A stretch of DNA of 64,000 bases, taken from Pedobacter sp. MR2016-24 (GTDB taxonomy: Bacteria > Bacteroidota > Bacteroidia > Sphingobacteriales > Sphingobacteriaceae). The stretch is from assembly GCF_026239655.1 (NCBI RefSeq), contig NZ_JAPIVO010000007.1:62001-126000 (forward strand). Reading direction: 5' to 3'. Under the pieces are notes generated by a model, which saw only the letters and a list, made by a program, of their open reading frames with translations, made no database searches and had not been told where the DNA came from. Below, one piece after another: positions 1 to 8,029 of the stretch (within the stretch, counting starts at the first letter, position 1; every line of letters starts with the position of its first letter). The translations under genes were made by a program, and so were the position numbers.

Positions 1-12
1 AAATTTATAAAT

Positions 13-258
13 ATGATGAGATACTTAGCCATAAACATCAACAGTAAATTAGACCAGGAATGGTTTTACAGATGCCATTCTGTATTGGAATGCTACAATT
101 ATTTTGACCGGTTAGGTCCGGGACACGGTCCGAGAGCAGCTATCTTTGACGTCGTGATGAATAACTTTTTATGGGTTGCAGAAGCGCAGCTGGATAACAT
201 GGTACAGCTGAACGCAATTGTGTTTGGCGCGATTAAGGATTCGAAAGTAAGAAATTAG
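13..258 (+). CDS. Hypothetical 81-aa protein
   Basis: I do not recognise this short soluble protein. It begins with two consecutive ATG codons right at the window edge, so promoter and any longer start cannot be judged. It has no signal peptide or membrane segment and mixes charged and aromatic residues like a folded small protein rather than random translation. It runs toward a minus-strand small ORF. It could still be a chance ORF; confidence is limited by the short length and the lack of visible upstream sequence. Confidence 0.4.
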   Translation: MMRYLAININSKLDQEWFYRCHSVLECYNYFDRLGPGHGPRAAIFDVVMNNFLWVAEAQLDNMVQLNAIVFGAIKDSKVRN

Positions 259-271
259 GGCGTTGTAGTTC

Positions 272-391
272 CTAGCCAAGCGGACAATTTTTACATCGCT
301 TACCCCTTTTGTACTTTTCACAGCAAGTCTTTTTCTTTTTAGACTTATCGTCGTGTTTCGACTTCTTCTTATCTCCCGATTTATTTCCCAC
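272..391 (-). CDS. Small lysine-rich protein with C-terminal cysteine cluster (39 aa)
   Basis: A reading frame of about 39 codons runs from a GTG (or a slightly earlier near-cognate codon, since the in-frame stop lies only a few codons upstream) to a TAG. The product is extremely lysine-rich in its first half and ends in a cysteine pattern TCCEKYKRGKRCKNCPLG, i.e. CC-x8-C-x2-C. Such an ordered Cys/Lys/Pro tail is unlikely by chance, and I recall similar short lysine-rich, CPxx-ending proteins in Bacteroidota, but cannot name a family. No ATG is available, which lowers confidence. It lies just downstream of the solute-binding-type gene on the same strand and could share its transcript. Confidence 0.4.
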   Translation of the reverse strand: MGNKSGDKKKSKHDDKSKKKKTCCEKYKRGKRCKNCPLG

Positions 392-416
392 GCTCTTATT
401 TTTTATTTAGTGATCA

Positions 417-1103
417 TCAGATCACTAATTGAATCTGCTTAAACCATTTATCATGGATGGTCTGGTACGTTCCATTCGCCATCAGCAGCTCCAGTTTAGC
501 ATTAATTTCATTTTTCAGTTCAACATCCCCTTTTTTCATCGCAATTGCATAATTCGACTCCGTTTCGGGCATAAACATACCTATGTGAAGTGAGGGATGT
601 TTTTTCAGGAAACCTCCTGCAATTGGCGAATCATCTATCAGTACATCTATCCTGCCTGCCAGTAATTTCTGGTATAATTCGTTATTTGTTTCAGCATGAA
701 CGGTTACATTTCCCGGAAATTGTGCCATCACATACTTTTCTGCTTCAGTAGCTGTCCTGATGCCTATCTTTTTGCCCTGAAAGCTTTTGATATCCGTTAA
801 AATATTTCCTTTTTTGATGACCGCACAGAGTTGGAAAGCCAGATAAGGTTTACTGAATTCCAGGATCATCTGGCGCGATGTGGTCATGGTAACGGCGGAA
901 CAGATCATGTCAAGCTCTCCTTTATAAAGCTTTTCCAGTATATCTGCCCACAATGAAACTTCATAATGTAATTCAAGATCCAGCAATGCTGACAATTCTT
1001 TGATCAGATCTACCTCGAACCCTTCAAATAAATCAGAATTATAATCGCTGTGCATAGGAAAGGGAGCGGCAGAATCTAATCCTATTTTTAGTGTATGTTT
1101 CAT
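417..1103 (-). CDS. Solute-binding protein family 3-like protein without signal peptide
   Basis: The 228-residue product has the fold signature of bacterial extracellular solute-binding protein family 3 (amino-acid ABC receptor, PF00497): LKIGLDSAAPFP at the start, the FEGFEVDLIKELSALL segment, a TTSRQMILEFSKPY block and an IDVLIDDSPIAG block. Family members bind polar amino acids or related ligands in the periplasm. Here the mature-like domain starts within the first residues, and no signal peptide or lipobox is present; no permease or ATPase genes are adjacent. It may be a cytoplasmic ligand-binding protein, or the export signal may lie upstream in a start I cannot see (the sequence upstream of the ATG does not show one). 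Family assignment is solid, role unknown. Confidence 0.75.
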   Translation of the reverse strand: MKHTLKIGLDSAAPFPMHSDYNSDLFEGFEVDLIKELSALLDLELHYEVSLWADILEKLYKGELDMICSAVTMTTSRQMILEFSKPYLAFQLCAVIKKGNILTDIKSFQGKKIGIRTATEAEKYVMAQFPGNVTVHAETNNELYQKLLAGRIDVLIDDSPIAGGFLKKHPSLHIGMFMPETESNYAIAMKKGDVELKNEINAKLELLMANGTYQTIHDKWFKQIQLVI

Positions 1104-1147
1104 TTAATAAAGTTTACCTTGTTTTTATCTCATATCCGGGAAGAACC

Positions 1148-1182
1148 AGCTTAAAAAAACACCCAACCGTGCTTTTTAAGCT
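1148..1182 (-). terminator. Hairpin downstream of the DUF92 gene
   Basis: An AT-rich inverted repeat of about 14 bp (arms 1148-1162 and 1169-1182) with a six-base loop lies between the DUF92 gene and the solute-binding-type gene, both on the minus strand. On the minus strand the second arm carries a run of seven T. It is a plausible intrinsic terminator, but the stem is weak in GC. Confidence 0.45.
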
Positions 1183-1253
1183 TAATTTAAGGAATGATTT
1201 TCACAATTGCGGCAAGATATAGATTTAAGATGACGATTAAAGTCAAAATTTAA

Positions 1254-1979
1254 TTACACAGTGATCATATAGTTGATTAACAGGCAGAAAATCGACGCGA
1301 CCAGGGTGCTCAGAAAATTGACGGCATCATTACCCAGATATCTCCGTCGTTCAAGCAGCGCGCCTAATAGTGAATCTGCAAAATTTCCAACCACTGCAGC
1401 AAGCACAATGATCATAAAATTACTGATATCCCAGCCGAAACCAATACTGTACATGATCGCAATGACTATTGCCCCTGCAATGCCGAGCATGGTCCCTTCC
1501 AGGCTGACGGCACCATCAAGGCCCCGCGATTCCTTTCTCCAGGTGATACAGTTATAAAATGATCTGCCATATAACATACCCAATTCTGAAGACAAGGTAT
1601 CCGCCGTGGCAGAGGCGATACTTGCTGCGAGCATCAGCTGGAATACAGCCGCATGTACGGGGAACAGGAATGCCAGCAAAGCCAGCAGTGTTGCCATTCC
1701 TGCATTGGCGAGTACCTGTGCAGGATTCCGTTGTACCTGATCTTCCCTGCGTTCAAAACTTTGCTTGTCTGCCCTGCCTATACCTGTGGCCAGGGTTCCC
1801 ATCATAAAAAAGGCGGTGAGCAATAATAAGCCCGTGTAGCCACTGCCCGCGTAAATAATGAGTCCGCAGCAGGCACCAGTAATCGCAGCAGCAGGCGTTA
1901 ATTTCTGTTTCCAGATACTGAAAATAACACCGAGCGCGATTAAAAAGAATCCGGGATATAGAGACGGGTTGAAAAGCAT
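1254..1979 (-). CDS. DUF92 family integral membrane protein
   Basis: This 241-aa polytopic protein matches the DUF92/TIGR00297 family: repeated hydrophobic segments, the QVLANAGMATLLAL segment after a hydrophilic loop with GIGRADKQSFERR, and the SATADTLSSELG motif followed by DGAVSLEGTMLG. The family is widespread; a plant member (VTE6) acts as a phytyl-phosphate kinase, which hints at prenyl/polyprenyl phosphate metabolism, but the bacterial function is not established. It is divergently transcribed from the outer-membrane barrel gene with about 60 bp between them. Length is normal for the family. Confidence 0.85.
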   Translation of the reverse strand: MLFNPSLYPGFFLIALGVIFSIWKQKLTPAAAITGACCGLIIYAGSGYTGLLLLTAFFMMGTLATGIGRADKQSFERREDQVQRNPAQVLANAGMATLLALLAFLFPVHAAVFQLMLAASIASATADTLSSELGMLYGRSFYNCITWRKESRGLDGAVSLEGTMLGIAGAIVIAIMYSIGFGWDISNFMIIVLAAVVGNFADSLLGALLERRRYLGNDAVNFLSTLVASIFCLLINYMITV

Positions 1980-2004
1980 GGCCTAAAGTTACAGGATTGT
2001 AAAG

Positions 2005-2012
2005 TATTTTTG
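2005..2012 (+). promoter_or_regulatory. Bacteroidota-type -7 element (TATTTTTG)
   Basis: TATTTTTG fits the Bacteroidota -7 consensus TAnnTTTG and lies about 30 bp before the TTG start of the barrel gene, giving a short leader. No well-spaced -33 TTG was found, so this is tentative. Confidence 0.35.
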
Positions 2013-2040
2013 TAGTTTTATCGCTCAATATGCGCTTATT

Positions 2041-3249
2041 TTGAGACTACAGCATTACGTAAAAATAACATTGTCAGCGCTGATTTTCTTATCCATGGTG
2101 CTGACTGCCGGCACTGTCCGGGGACAGACAGATATAGCTGATGTTTTTAACAGGGTTTTGAAGAGAAAAAAACCTGCAGATACAACGGCAAAACCGGCGG
2201 GCAGCCTGGTTTTATTGCCCACCATAGGCTATACGCCCAGTACGGGCTTTCAGTTTGGTGCCGACGTATCCGGCACACGTTATTTTGGAAATCCGGAAAC
2301 GACTACCCTTTCAGTTTTTGATGCCTATGCGGCACTATCTACCGGTGGCATGGCGATTCTGCAGATCAAACACAACATTTATTCTTCAGGGAACACATGG
2401 AACTTACAGGGAAACTGGAACCTGGGGAAAACGGTCATGCTGGATCACGGGATTGGTACAACCGGTACTGACCCGGGACTTTTCACTTTACGCTACAGAT
2501 TTCTGAACCTGAATGAGAATGCTTACAAGGAACTGTTTGATCATTTTTATGCAGGTGTGGGTATCTCTTTCAATTATTATACAAAAATAGATAATCAGTC
2601 GCAGGACAGCACTCATCCCGAAAGTTTCAATGCTGCCTACAGCCTTAAAAATAGTTATTCGCCAGATAGTTATTTTGCCAATGGGATGTTGCTGAACTTC
2701 CAGTACAATACGCGCGACCAGCCCTACCGCCCCTATAAGGGAATCTATCTGAATGTCCTGCTGCGCAGCAACCGGACCTGGATGGGCAGTGAAAGGAACG
2801 CCGTACAGCTGCGGACGGAACTGCGGAAATACTGGAGCCTTTCTGCTAAAAATCCGGAGCATGTGCTGGCGTACTGGTTATGGGGCTCTTATCTTTTGAA
2901 TGGATCGATTCCCTACCTGGAGTTGCCCGGAACGGGAAGCGACAACGATCAGCGTACGGGTCGAGGTTATACGATAGGGCGTTTCAAAGGGCCGTCTTTT
3001 ATGATCAATGAAGTAGAATACCGTTATCCGCTTACCCGCAATAAATTAATCAGCGGTGTGGCGTTTTTCAATGCAGAGACGGCCAGCGACCAGTCGGGCA
3101 CAAAGCTCTTCCAACACCTGGAGCCCGGAATGGGCGCGGGTTTAAGGATACTCTTTAACAAAAGCACACGTACCAATCTCTGCCTGGACTACGGATTTGG
3201 CAATTACCATTCTAAAGGCGTATTCGTGGGACTCAACGAAGTTTTCTAG
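2041..3249 (+). CDS. Omp85/BamA-like outer membrane beta-barrel protein
   Basis: The 402-aa product starts with a signal peptide (hydrophobic core LSALIFLSMVL, cleavage near VRGQ). The rest shows alternating beta strands, aromatic girdle residues and motifs of the bacterial surface antigen/D15 superfamily: an early GxxxxxPSTGFQFGAD strand, DQPYRPYKGIYLNV, and a C-terminal PGMGAGLRILFNKSTRTNL segment ending in an aromatic residue. It lacks POTRA domains, so it is a barrel-only member, probably an outer-membrane exporter or porin-like protein of unknown cargo. The start is TTG: an ATG just upstream is out of frame, and only the TTG yields the full signal peptide. Its stop overlaps the stop of the convergent DUF5686 gene. 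Confidence 0.75.
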   Translation: MRLQHYVKITLSALIFLSMVLTAGTVRGQTDIADVFNRVLKRKKPADTTAKPAGSLVLLPTIGYTPSTGFQFGADVSGTRYFGNPETTTLSVFDAYAALSTGGMAILQIKHNIYSSGNTWNLQGNWNLGKTVMLDHGIGTTGTDPGLFTLRYRFLNLNENAYKELFDHFYAGVGISFNYYTKIDNQSQDSTHPESFNAAYSLKNSYSPDSYFANGMLLNFQYNTRDQPYRPYKGIYLNVLLRSNRTWMGSERNAVQLRTELRKYWSLSAKNPEHVLAYWLWGSYLLNGSIPYLELPGTGSDNDQRTGRGYTIGRFKGPSFMINEVEYRYPLTRNKLISGVAFFNAETASDQSGTKLFQHLEPGMGAGLRILFNKSTRTNLCLDYGFGNYHSKGVFVGLNEVF

Positions 3250-5807
3250 AATTCGAACTGTACCTTTGCCCGCAAACCCCATTTCGAAACATCTGGGTTT
3301 TCCAGGTAATTGAAGCGTCTGACCACATCAAAACGTAAAACCTTAAAGATGTTACCAACCCCGGCACTGGCTTCCATATATGGCTTTTTGCCCAGTGAAT
3401 AGGTAATAGGCACACCGTTTTCATTAACCGGGAACTGTAACAGTTCCGGATTTTTATAAGGATTGTTCTCCTCCCTTAAACCGCCATAAAGACCTTTAAA
3501 GGTGAGATACTCTCTCCACTTTAATTTCCTGAACAATGGAATCCTGTTAAAGATCAGGCCATTGAAATTATGGTCTATATTGAGACTTACGTAATGATCA
3601 CTCACAAACTCCTGGAAGTTCATCATGTTATAAGCATATACCTGGTAAGCATAAGTCAGATTGGCCGGATGGATAGTCAGCAAAGGGAAAGGCACTTTAC
3701 CGGATACATATCCGCCTTCTACCCTAACGTCCGAACGGCCCAGCTGAGATAAATAAAAACGTTTATCGATTGTCCCGACCAGGTTATGGAAGTTATATTC
3801 ACCCCCGAAAAATCCTTTGAAACCCCGGCTGTAATTCAGTTCAAATACAGGATATTTTTCCACGAGTCGCTCACGGAACCGCTTACCCTGGTAAAACCGC
3901 TCCTTTGGTGCGAAACGCAATTCGAGGTTTAATTCTGAGCTGGTAATCTGCTCTATACCATTTTCCTGACCGTTGACCAGATTGGAATAAGTCAGCACCC
4001 CTGCTGGTCGCTGGGTCCACTTTCTGAAACCTGCATTGAAAGAGAAGTGGTTCGCATATTCCTGCATGTATTCCACCTTATAGAAGTCATTGTACAAAAA
4101 CCGGTTGTTCTGTCCACGCGTAAATGAGGAAACAAAATTGTCTTCCGGCACCAATGTTTTGGACTGGTCGCCGGGCTCATCTATATCCCGCTGTACAGTG
4201 GCACGGACAAAACTTTGCGGAAAGGTATAGATCGATTTATTGTTGAATGCATACGCCCCACTGAATAAACCTTTCCATTTTTCATCCTTAAATCCGTAGG
4301 CACCATAACCCTCCAAATAAAAACGCGTACTGAAATCTGTTGTCGTACGGCCGCCGAGTCGCATTCTGAAACCTTCTACTTTGTTGAAACTGTAAAAGCT
4401 GTAGAAAGGACCTACTTCTACAGGTCCGAATTTTTTATAACCGATGAATAATATGGAGACCACGTCCATCATTCTTTTGAATGACTTCATTTGTCCGAGA
4501 CTATCGATATTGCCGTAAATCTTCAGCTTTACATTTGCTGCCGTATCCAGCCGGTTTGCGGCCCAGAACTGATCGGAACGTTTTTCTGCATCAGGAGCAA
4601 CAACCAGCGCTTCACCTTTATATAAAGTATCCGGCTGCGGCACATTGGTCTGGTAATCTTTGATGACCACCGATCTTTCGCCGACAAAGCCCCTGCCCTT
4701 TTCGGCACCAAGACCAAAGTCCATCAGTAAATGACTTTTATTCAAATGATACTTTTTGGAAGAGTCCTGCTCAAAGTTCAACTTCACTTCCAGTGCCCTG
4801 ATAAAGTTCATGTTGACATTTTTTCCGATCTTCAGGAAAGCATCCTGTACGGCATAATTTCCATCCATTGTGATGTAAATCTTGCCTTCAAACAAGAGTG
4901 CGTTTTCATTCCTGGGAATAAAAGATAGTTCTATCAGCTGCGGTGAATGCGTTTTGATGGTATCTGTAATGAAAAATTTATAAAAAGCAGGTGCACCGTC
5001 AGCAATGGGACTCAGGAACTGGCTATTGGTAAATACGATATTGTTTTTGTAGATATCCACATCAGCATACATCCTTTCGAAGTAATTGCCCAATGCGTTA
5101 TTGTCGACCAGGTTAGCGTCGAAATTCACATGTTTATCCGCCAGCATGATAACCTTTGTCTTCTCCGGATTTTTCCGGTAATAATTCTGCGAAAGCCGCT
5201 CCCTCAGGTAAACAGGCAAAATGGTTTTACCACCTACCTGTGTAGAGTCCTGCTCATCAAAGAGGAACTGGTATTTACGAAAGACCTTTTTGTTCTTGAA
5301 TTTATCCGAGAGATTACTGAGGGAAAACTGCATCCAGTCATACTGCTGGTATTGTACAGCAAGATCACTCTGCATCCTGTTCAATGGTTTATGCGCAATC
5401 ACTTTATGAATCAGCTCCACCGCAGGATTGTCTTTATTTTTATAACGTGCTTTTTTAGCCGAGCTGATACTGACTTCATGGAGACTTTGTGCCTCTTCCT
5501 GGAGTTTGATATTCAGGACCTGGGTTTTTCCCGGTACTACAGCGAGCACGAGTGATTTATATCCCACGTAATTGACCTGGATCTGGTTATAAGGAGCAGC
5601 ACTGCTTAGTTTATATTTACCTTCGGCATCGGTTTTCGCAGCAATCTTTGAACCCTTATACGAAACGGTAACATATGGCAATGTACTTTTATCTTTAGCA
5701 TCAGTCACGATACCTGAAACCACTGTATGCTGTGCTGCAGCTTTGGTGGAAAAGATAAATAATAATGCAGCTAATGAGTAAAAAGACTTCTTTTGAATAT
5801 CAATCAT
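3246..5807 (-). CDS. DUF5686 / carboxypeptidase regulatory-like domain outer membrane protein (copy 1)
   Basis: An 853-residue Bacteroidota outer-membrane protein: signal peptide (residues 1-25), a carboxypeptidase-regulatory-like beta-sandwich (about 27-110, with VVSGIVTDAKDKSTLPYVTV) as found at the front of TonB-dependent proteins, then the long DUF5686 region that ends in a predicted beta-barrel closing with aromatic residues. The family role is not established. It is a clear paralogue of the protein at 32239-34806: same length, same domain order and long near-identical stretches such as SNLSDKFKNK and FLSPIADGAPAFYKFFITDT. It stands alone here, with its own upstream gap after the AraC gene and a convergent barrel gene at its 3' end. 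Confidence 0.88.
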   Translation of the reverse strand: MIDIQKKSFYSLAALLFIFSTKAAAQHTVVSGIVTDAKDKSTLPYVTVSYKGSKIAAKTDAEGKYKLSSAAPYNQIQVNYVGYKSLVLAVVPGKTQVLNIKLQEEAQSLHEVSISSAKKARYKNKDNPAVELIHKVIAHKPLNRMQSDLAVQYQQYDWMQFSLSNLSDKFKNKKVFRKYQFLFDEQDSTQVGGKTILPVYLRERLSQNYYRKNPEKTKVIMLADKHVNFDANLVDNNALGNYFERMYADVDIYKNNIVFTNSQFLSPIADGAPAFYKFFITDTIKTHSPQLIELSFIPRNENALLFEGKIYITMDGNYAVQDAFLKIGKNVNMNFIRALEVKLNFEQDSSKKYHLNKSHLLMDFGLGAEKGRGFVGERSVVIKDYQTNVPQPDTLYKGEALVVAPDAEKRSDQFWAANRLDTAANVKLKIYGNIDSLGQMKSFKRMMDVVSILFIGYKKFGPVEVGPFYSFYSFNKVEGFRMRLGGRTTTDFSTRFYLEGYGAYGFKDEKWKGLFSGAYAFNNKSIYTFPQSFVRATVQRDIDEPGDQSKTLVPEDNFVSSFTRGQNNRFLYNDFYKVEYMQEYANHFSFNAGFRKWTQRPAGVLTYSNLVNGQENGIEQITSSELNLELRFAPKERFYQGKRFRERLVEKYPVFELNYSRGFKGFFGGEYNFHNLVGTIDKRFYLSQLGRSDVRVEGGYVSGKVPFPLLTIHPANLTYAYQVYAYNMMNFQEFVSDHYVSLNIDHNFNGLIFNRIPLFRKLKWREYLTFKGLYGGLREENNPYKNPELLQFPVNENGVPITYSLGKKPYMEASAGVGNIFKVLRFDVVRRFNYLENPDVSKWGLRAKVQFEF

Positions 5808-5917
5808 AATGGAAAACGCCTAACCCTAAGTCTTTTTAAATTGTAATGTGCGACAACAACGCTAATTAAACAAAATAATTACACATTTTGTTGTTAATTA
5901 ACGTTAAAACGTATGAA

Positions 5918-6856
5918 TTAGTTTTTTTCCTGGCGGACAAGCACATTTTTTTCGCGGAATGACTTTGGAATGGTCAGGGTATGGCGCTTGAAAAAGGTAT
6001 TGAAATTAGCAGGATATTCGAAACCGAGGCTATAGCCTATCTCAGCAATATTCCACTCCGTATGTTTCAGTAATGCAATAGCCTCATTGGCGATACGGCT
6101 TGAAATATGTTCTGATGTAGTTTTTCCGGTCACTTCTTTTACCGCATGGTTAAGGTGATTCACATGGATAGACAGCTTCTCCGCAAAGTCGTTCGCCGTT
6201 CGCAGTTCCAGCACGTGGTCTGCAGAATAAATGGGAAACTGTCTTTCCAGCAATTCAAAAAACAGCGAGGCAATGCGCGAGGAGGCATTTACCAGTTTCA
6301 CCTGGCCCTCTGCAGGACGGATTTTTATGGCCTCATGGATGAGCAGATTGACATAATTACGAATCAGGTCGTATTTATATATATAGTCGGAATTAATCTC
6401 CGTCAGCATTCTTTCGAAAATCTTGCTGATATGCTGCTCCTGTTCCCTGTTCACAAAAAGCACAGGATTATCCTGGATCTTTGATAAGATAGATTCGTGA
6501 AAAGGCGCTGCCCGTTGCCGCATAAAGTTCTCCGTAAACAGGCAGAAATATCCGCTTTGAAATTCTGAAGTCGTTTCCCATGAATAGGGAATCGTTGCAT
6601 TATTGAATAAAAGCGCCGTGCCGTCCACTTCAATCCGTTGGTTGGGATAGTGTAAAACCCCTTTTCCAATGATTAGGGAAATTTTGTAAAAATCTCTCCT
6701 GTTATAGGGAGAAGGATTGAGTGAACAATAACCGAAACGTTTAAAAACATTGAAATGCCCCGTGTTGGTCACTCCATTCAGGCTTGGAATAGTAACATCC
6801 GGCCTGTTGGTCGAGAACATTTCATAAAATTCTAACAGAGACATGCTTTTTTTCAC
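5918..6856 (-). CDS. AraC family transcriptional regulator
   Basis: The 312-aa protein has an N-terminal cupin-like sensing domain (about residues 35-130, including GVLHYPNQRIEVDG) and a C-terminal AraC/XylS double helix-turn-helix (about 205-305), with FAEKLSIHVNHLNHAVKEVTG and the typical IAEIGYSLGFEYPANFNTFF second helix motif. Such proteins are ligand-responsive activators or repressors. It lies 50 bp downstream of the efflux adaptor on the same strand, so it is probably the last gene of the RND operon and may control it. Effector unknown. Confidence 0.9.
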   Translation of the reverse strand: MKKSMSLLEFYEMFSTNRPDVTIPSLNGVTNTGHFNVFKRFGYCSLNPSPYNRRDFYKISLIIGKGVLHYPNQRIEVDGTALLFNNATIPYSWETTSEFQSGYFCLFTENFMRQRAAPFHESILSKIQDNPVLFVNREQEQHISKIFERMLTEINSDYIYKYDLIRNYVNLLIHEAIKIRPAEGQVKLVNASSRIASLFFELLERQFPIYSADHVLELRTANDFAEKLSIHVNHLNHAVKEVTGKTTSEHISSRIANEAIALLKHTEWNIAEIGYSLGFEYPANFNTFFKRHTLTIPKSFREKNVLVRQEKN

Positions 6857-6906
6857 GCCTTAAAATTGCAAAAATTCTAAGACGTGTTTTATTTTTTATT
6901 GTAATA

Positions 6907-8007
6907 TTATGGTTTGATTACCATTCCCGGATGAATTTCCTCGTTTGCTTCGGTTACAAGCAGGTCTCCCTCTTTTAAATCGCCGAATATTTCGATTTTA
7001 TCTCCATTTTCTCTGCCCTTTTTGACTGTAACCTTCGCAGCTTTGTTATTTTCTGACCTGATGACATAGATTCCTTCGGCACTTTCTACAATGGCGGACT
7101 TAGGGACAACAAATGTACCGGCATTTGCAGGTAGCGGAACAGATACCTCAGCAATCATTCCCGGTAAAAGCTCTTTTGTCAGGTTGGGCACGTCCATCTC
7201 CACCCGCTCAGCACGTAAACGTGCATCAAGCGCACCTGATAAACGTTTGACTTTCGCAGTGAACAAGGCTGATGGTTTTGATTTGACGGTGAAGGTGATG
7301 GCATCTCCTGCTTTAAGGTAGCCCGTATATAATTCAGGAATGGATATCGCCAGTCGCAGGTGTTTCTGCTCCTGTAAAGTAAACAGCGGCAATTCGGACC
7401 CTTTTCCGGTAGGACCAACAAATGCGCCCAAATTCACATTTCTGGCAGAAATAATACCACTGAAAGGTGCACGGATTTCGAGGTAGTTCCGGATACTGCC
7501 CACTTCTTTATACGATGCCCTGGCTGCACTCAGCTGAGCCTGATCTGAGTTCCTTTTTGCGATAGCCTGGTCCAGATCGTTCCTGGAGATCGTACCCGGA
7601 GTTTTACTGGTTTCAAATAAACGGTCATAATTGGCTTTACTCGCCGTATAAACTGCTTCCTGGGATTTCAGACGCGACTCTGCCGCGGCCAGTTGTGAAG
7701 TCAGCTCGGGAGCCTCCAGGGTCATCAGCAACTGACCTTTATTTACTTCTGTACCAATATCCGCTTTCAGCGATTTTACAAAGCTGCTCACTTTCGCATA
7801 TAAATCCACCTGCTGATAAGCAATGAGCTCACCCGGCATTTGCAGTGCAGTCGCCATTCTCTGACTCTGGAGTGTAAAAGTCTTTATCTCTGGTGTTTTT
7901 TCTACAGCGGTGGCTTCTTTTTTCTCGTCATGTCCACAGCTGCTCATGAACAGAGCCGCTGTACTGATGGATATGATGGCTGCGCTTCGGAATAGTATTG
8001 TCTTCAT
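6907..8007 (-). CDS. RND efflux periplasmic adaptor subunit (lipoprotein)
   Basis: A membrane-fusion protein of the HlyD/AcrA type, 366 aa. The N-terminus is a lipoprotein signal with lipobox MSSC (Cys24). It shows the barrel-sandwich/lipoyl half motifs (VSSFVKSLKADIGTEVNKGQ and IRAPFSGIISARNVNLGAFV) flanking an alpha-helical hairpin (about 105-165), then beta-barrel and membrane-proximal domains. It links the inner-membrane pump to the TolC-like channel. It sits between the pump gene (22 bp upstream) and the AraC gene, the expected order for an efflux operon. Substrate cannot be read from sequence. Confidence 0.93.
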   Translation of the reverse strand: MKTILFRSAAIISISTAALFMSSCGHDEKKEATAVEKTPEIKTFTLQSQRMATALQMPGELIAYQQVDLYAKVSSFVKSLKADIGTEVNKGQLLMTLEAPELTSQLAAAESRLKSQEAVYTASKANYDRLFETSKTPGTISRNDLDQAIAKRNSDQAQLSAARASYKEVGSIRNYLEIRAPFSGIISARNVNLGAFVGPTGKGSELPLFTLQEQKHLRLAISIPELYTGYLKAGDAITFTVKSKPSALFTAKVKRLSGALDARLRAERVEMDVPNLTKELLPGMIAEVSVPLPANAGTFVVPKSAIVESAEGIYVIRSENNKAAKVTVKKGRENGDKIEIFGDLKEGDLLVTEANEEIHPGMVIKP

Positions 8008-8029
8008 CTTGTGATATGTGCTTAAAATC

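Noticed and set aside
4947..5555. 202-aa plus-strand ORF
   Set aside because: It is antisense to the DUF5686 gene; its protein has no domain features and mirrors the coding strand.
5808..5917. Short palindromes (GTTAATTAAC, AACGTT) between DUF5686 and AraC genes
   Set aside because: Too short and too AT-rich to call an operator or terminator with confidence.
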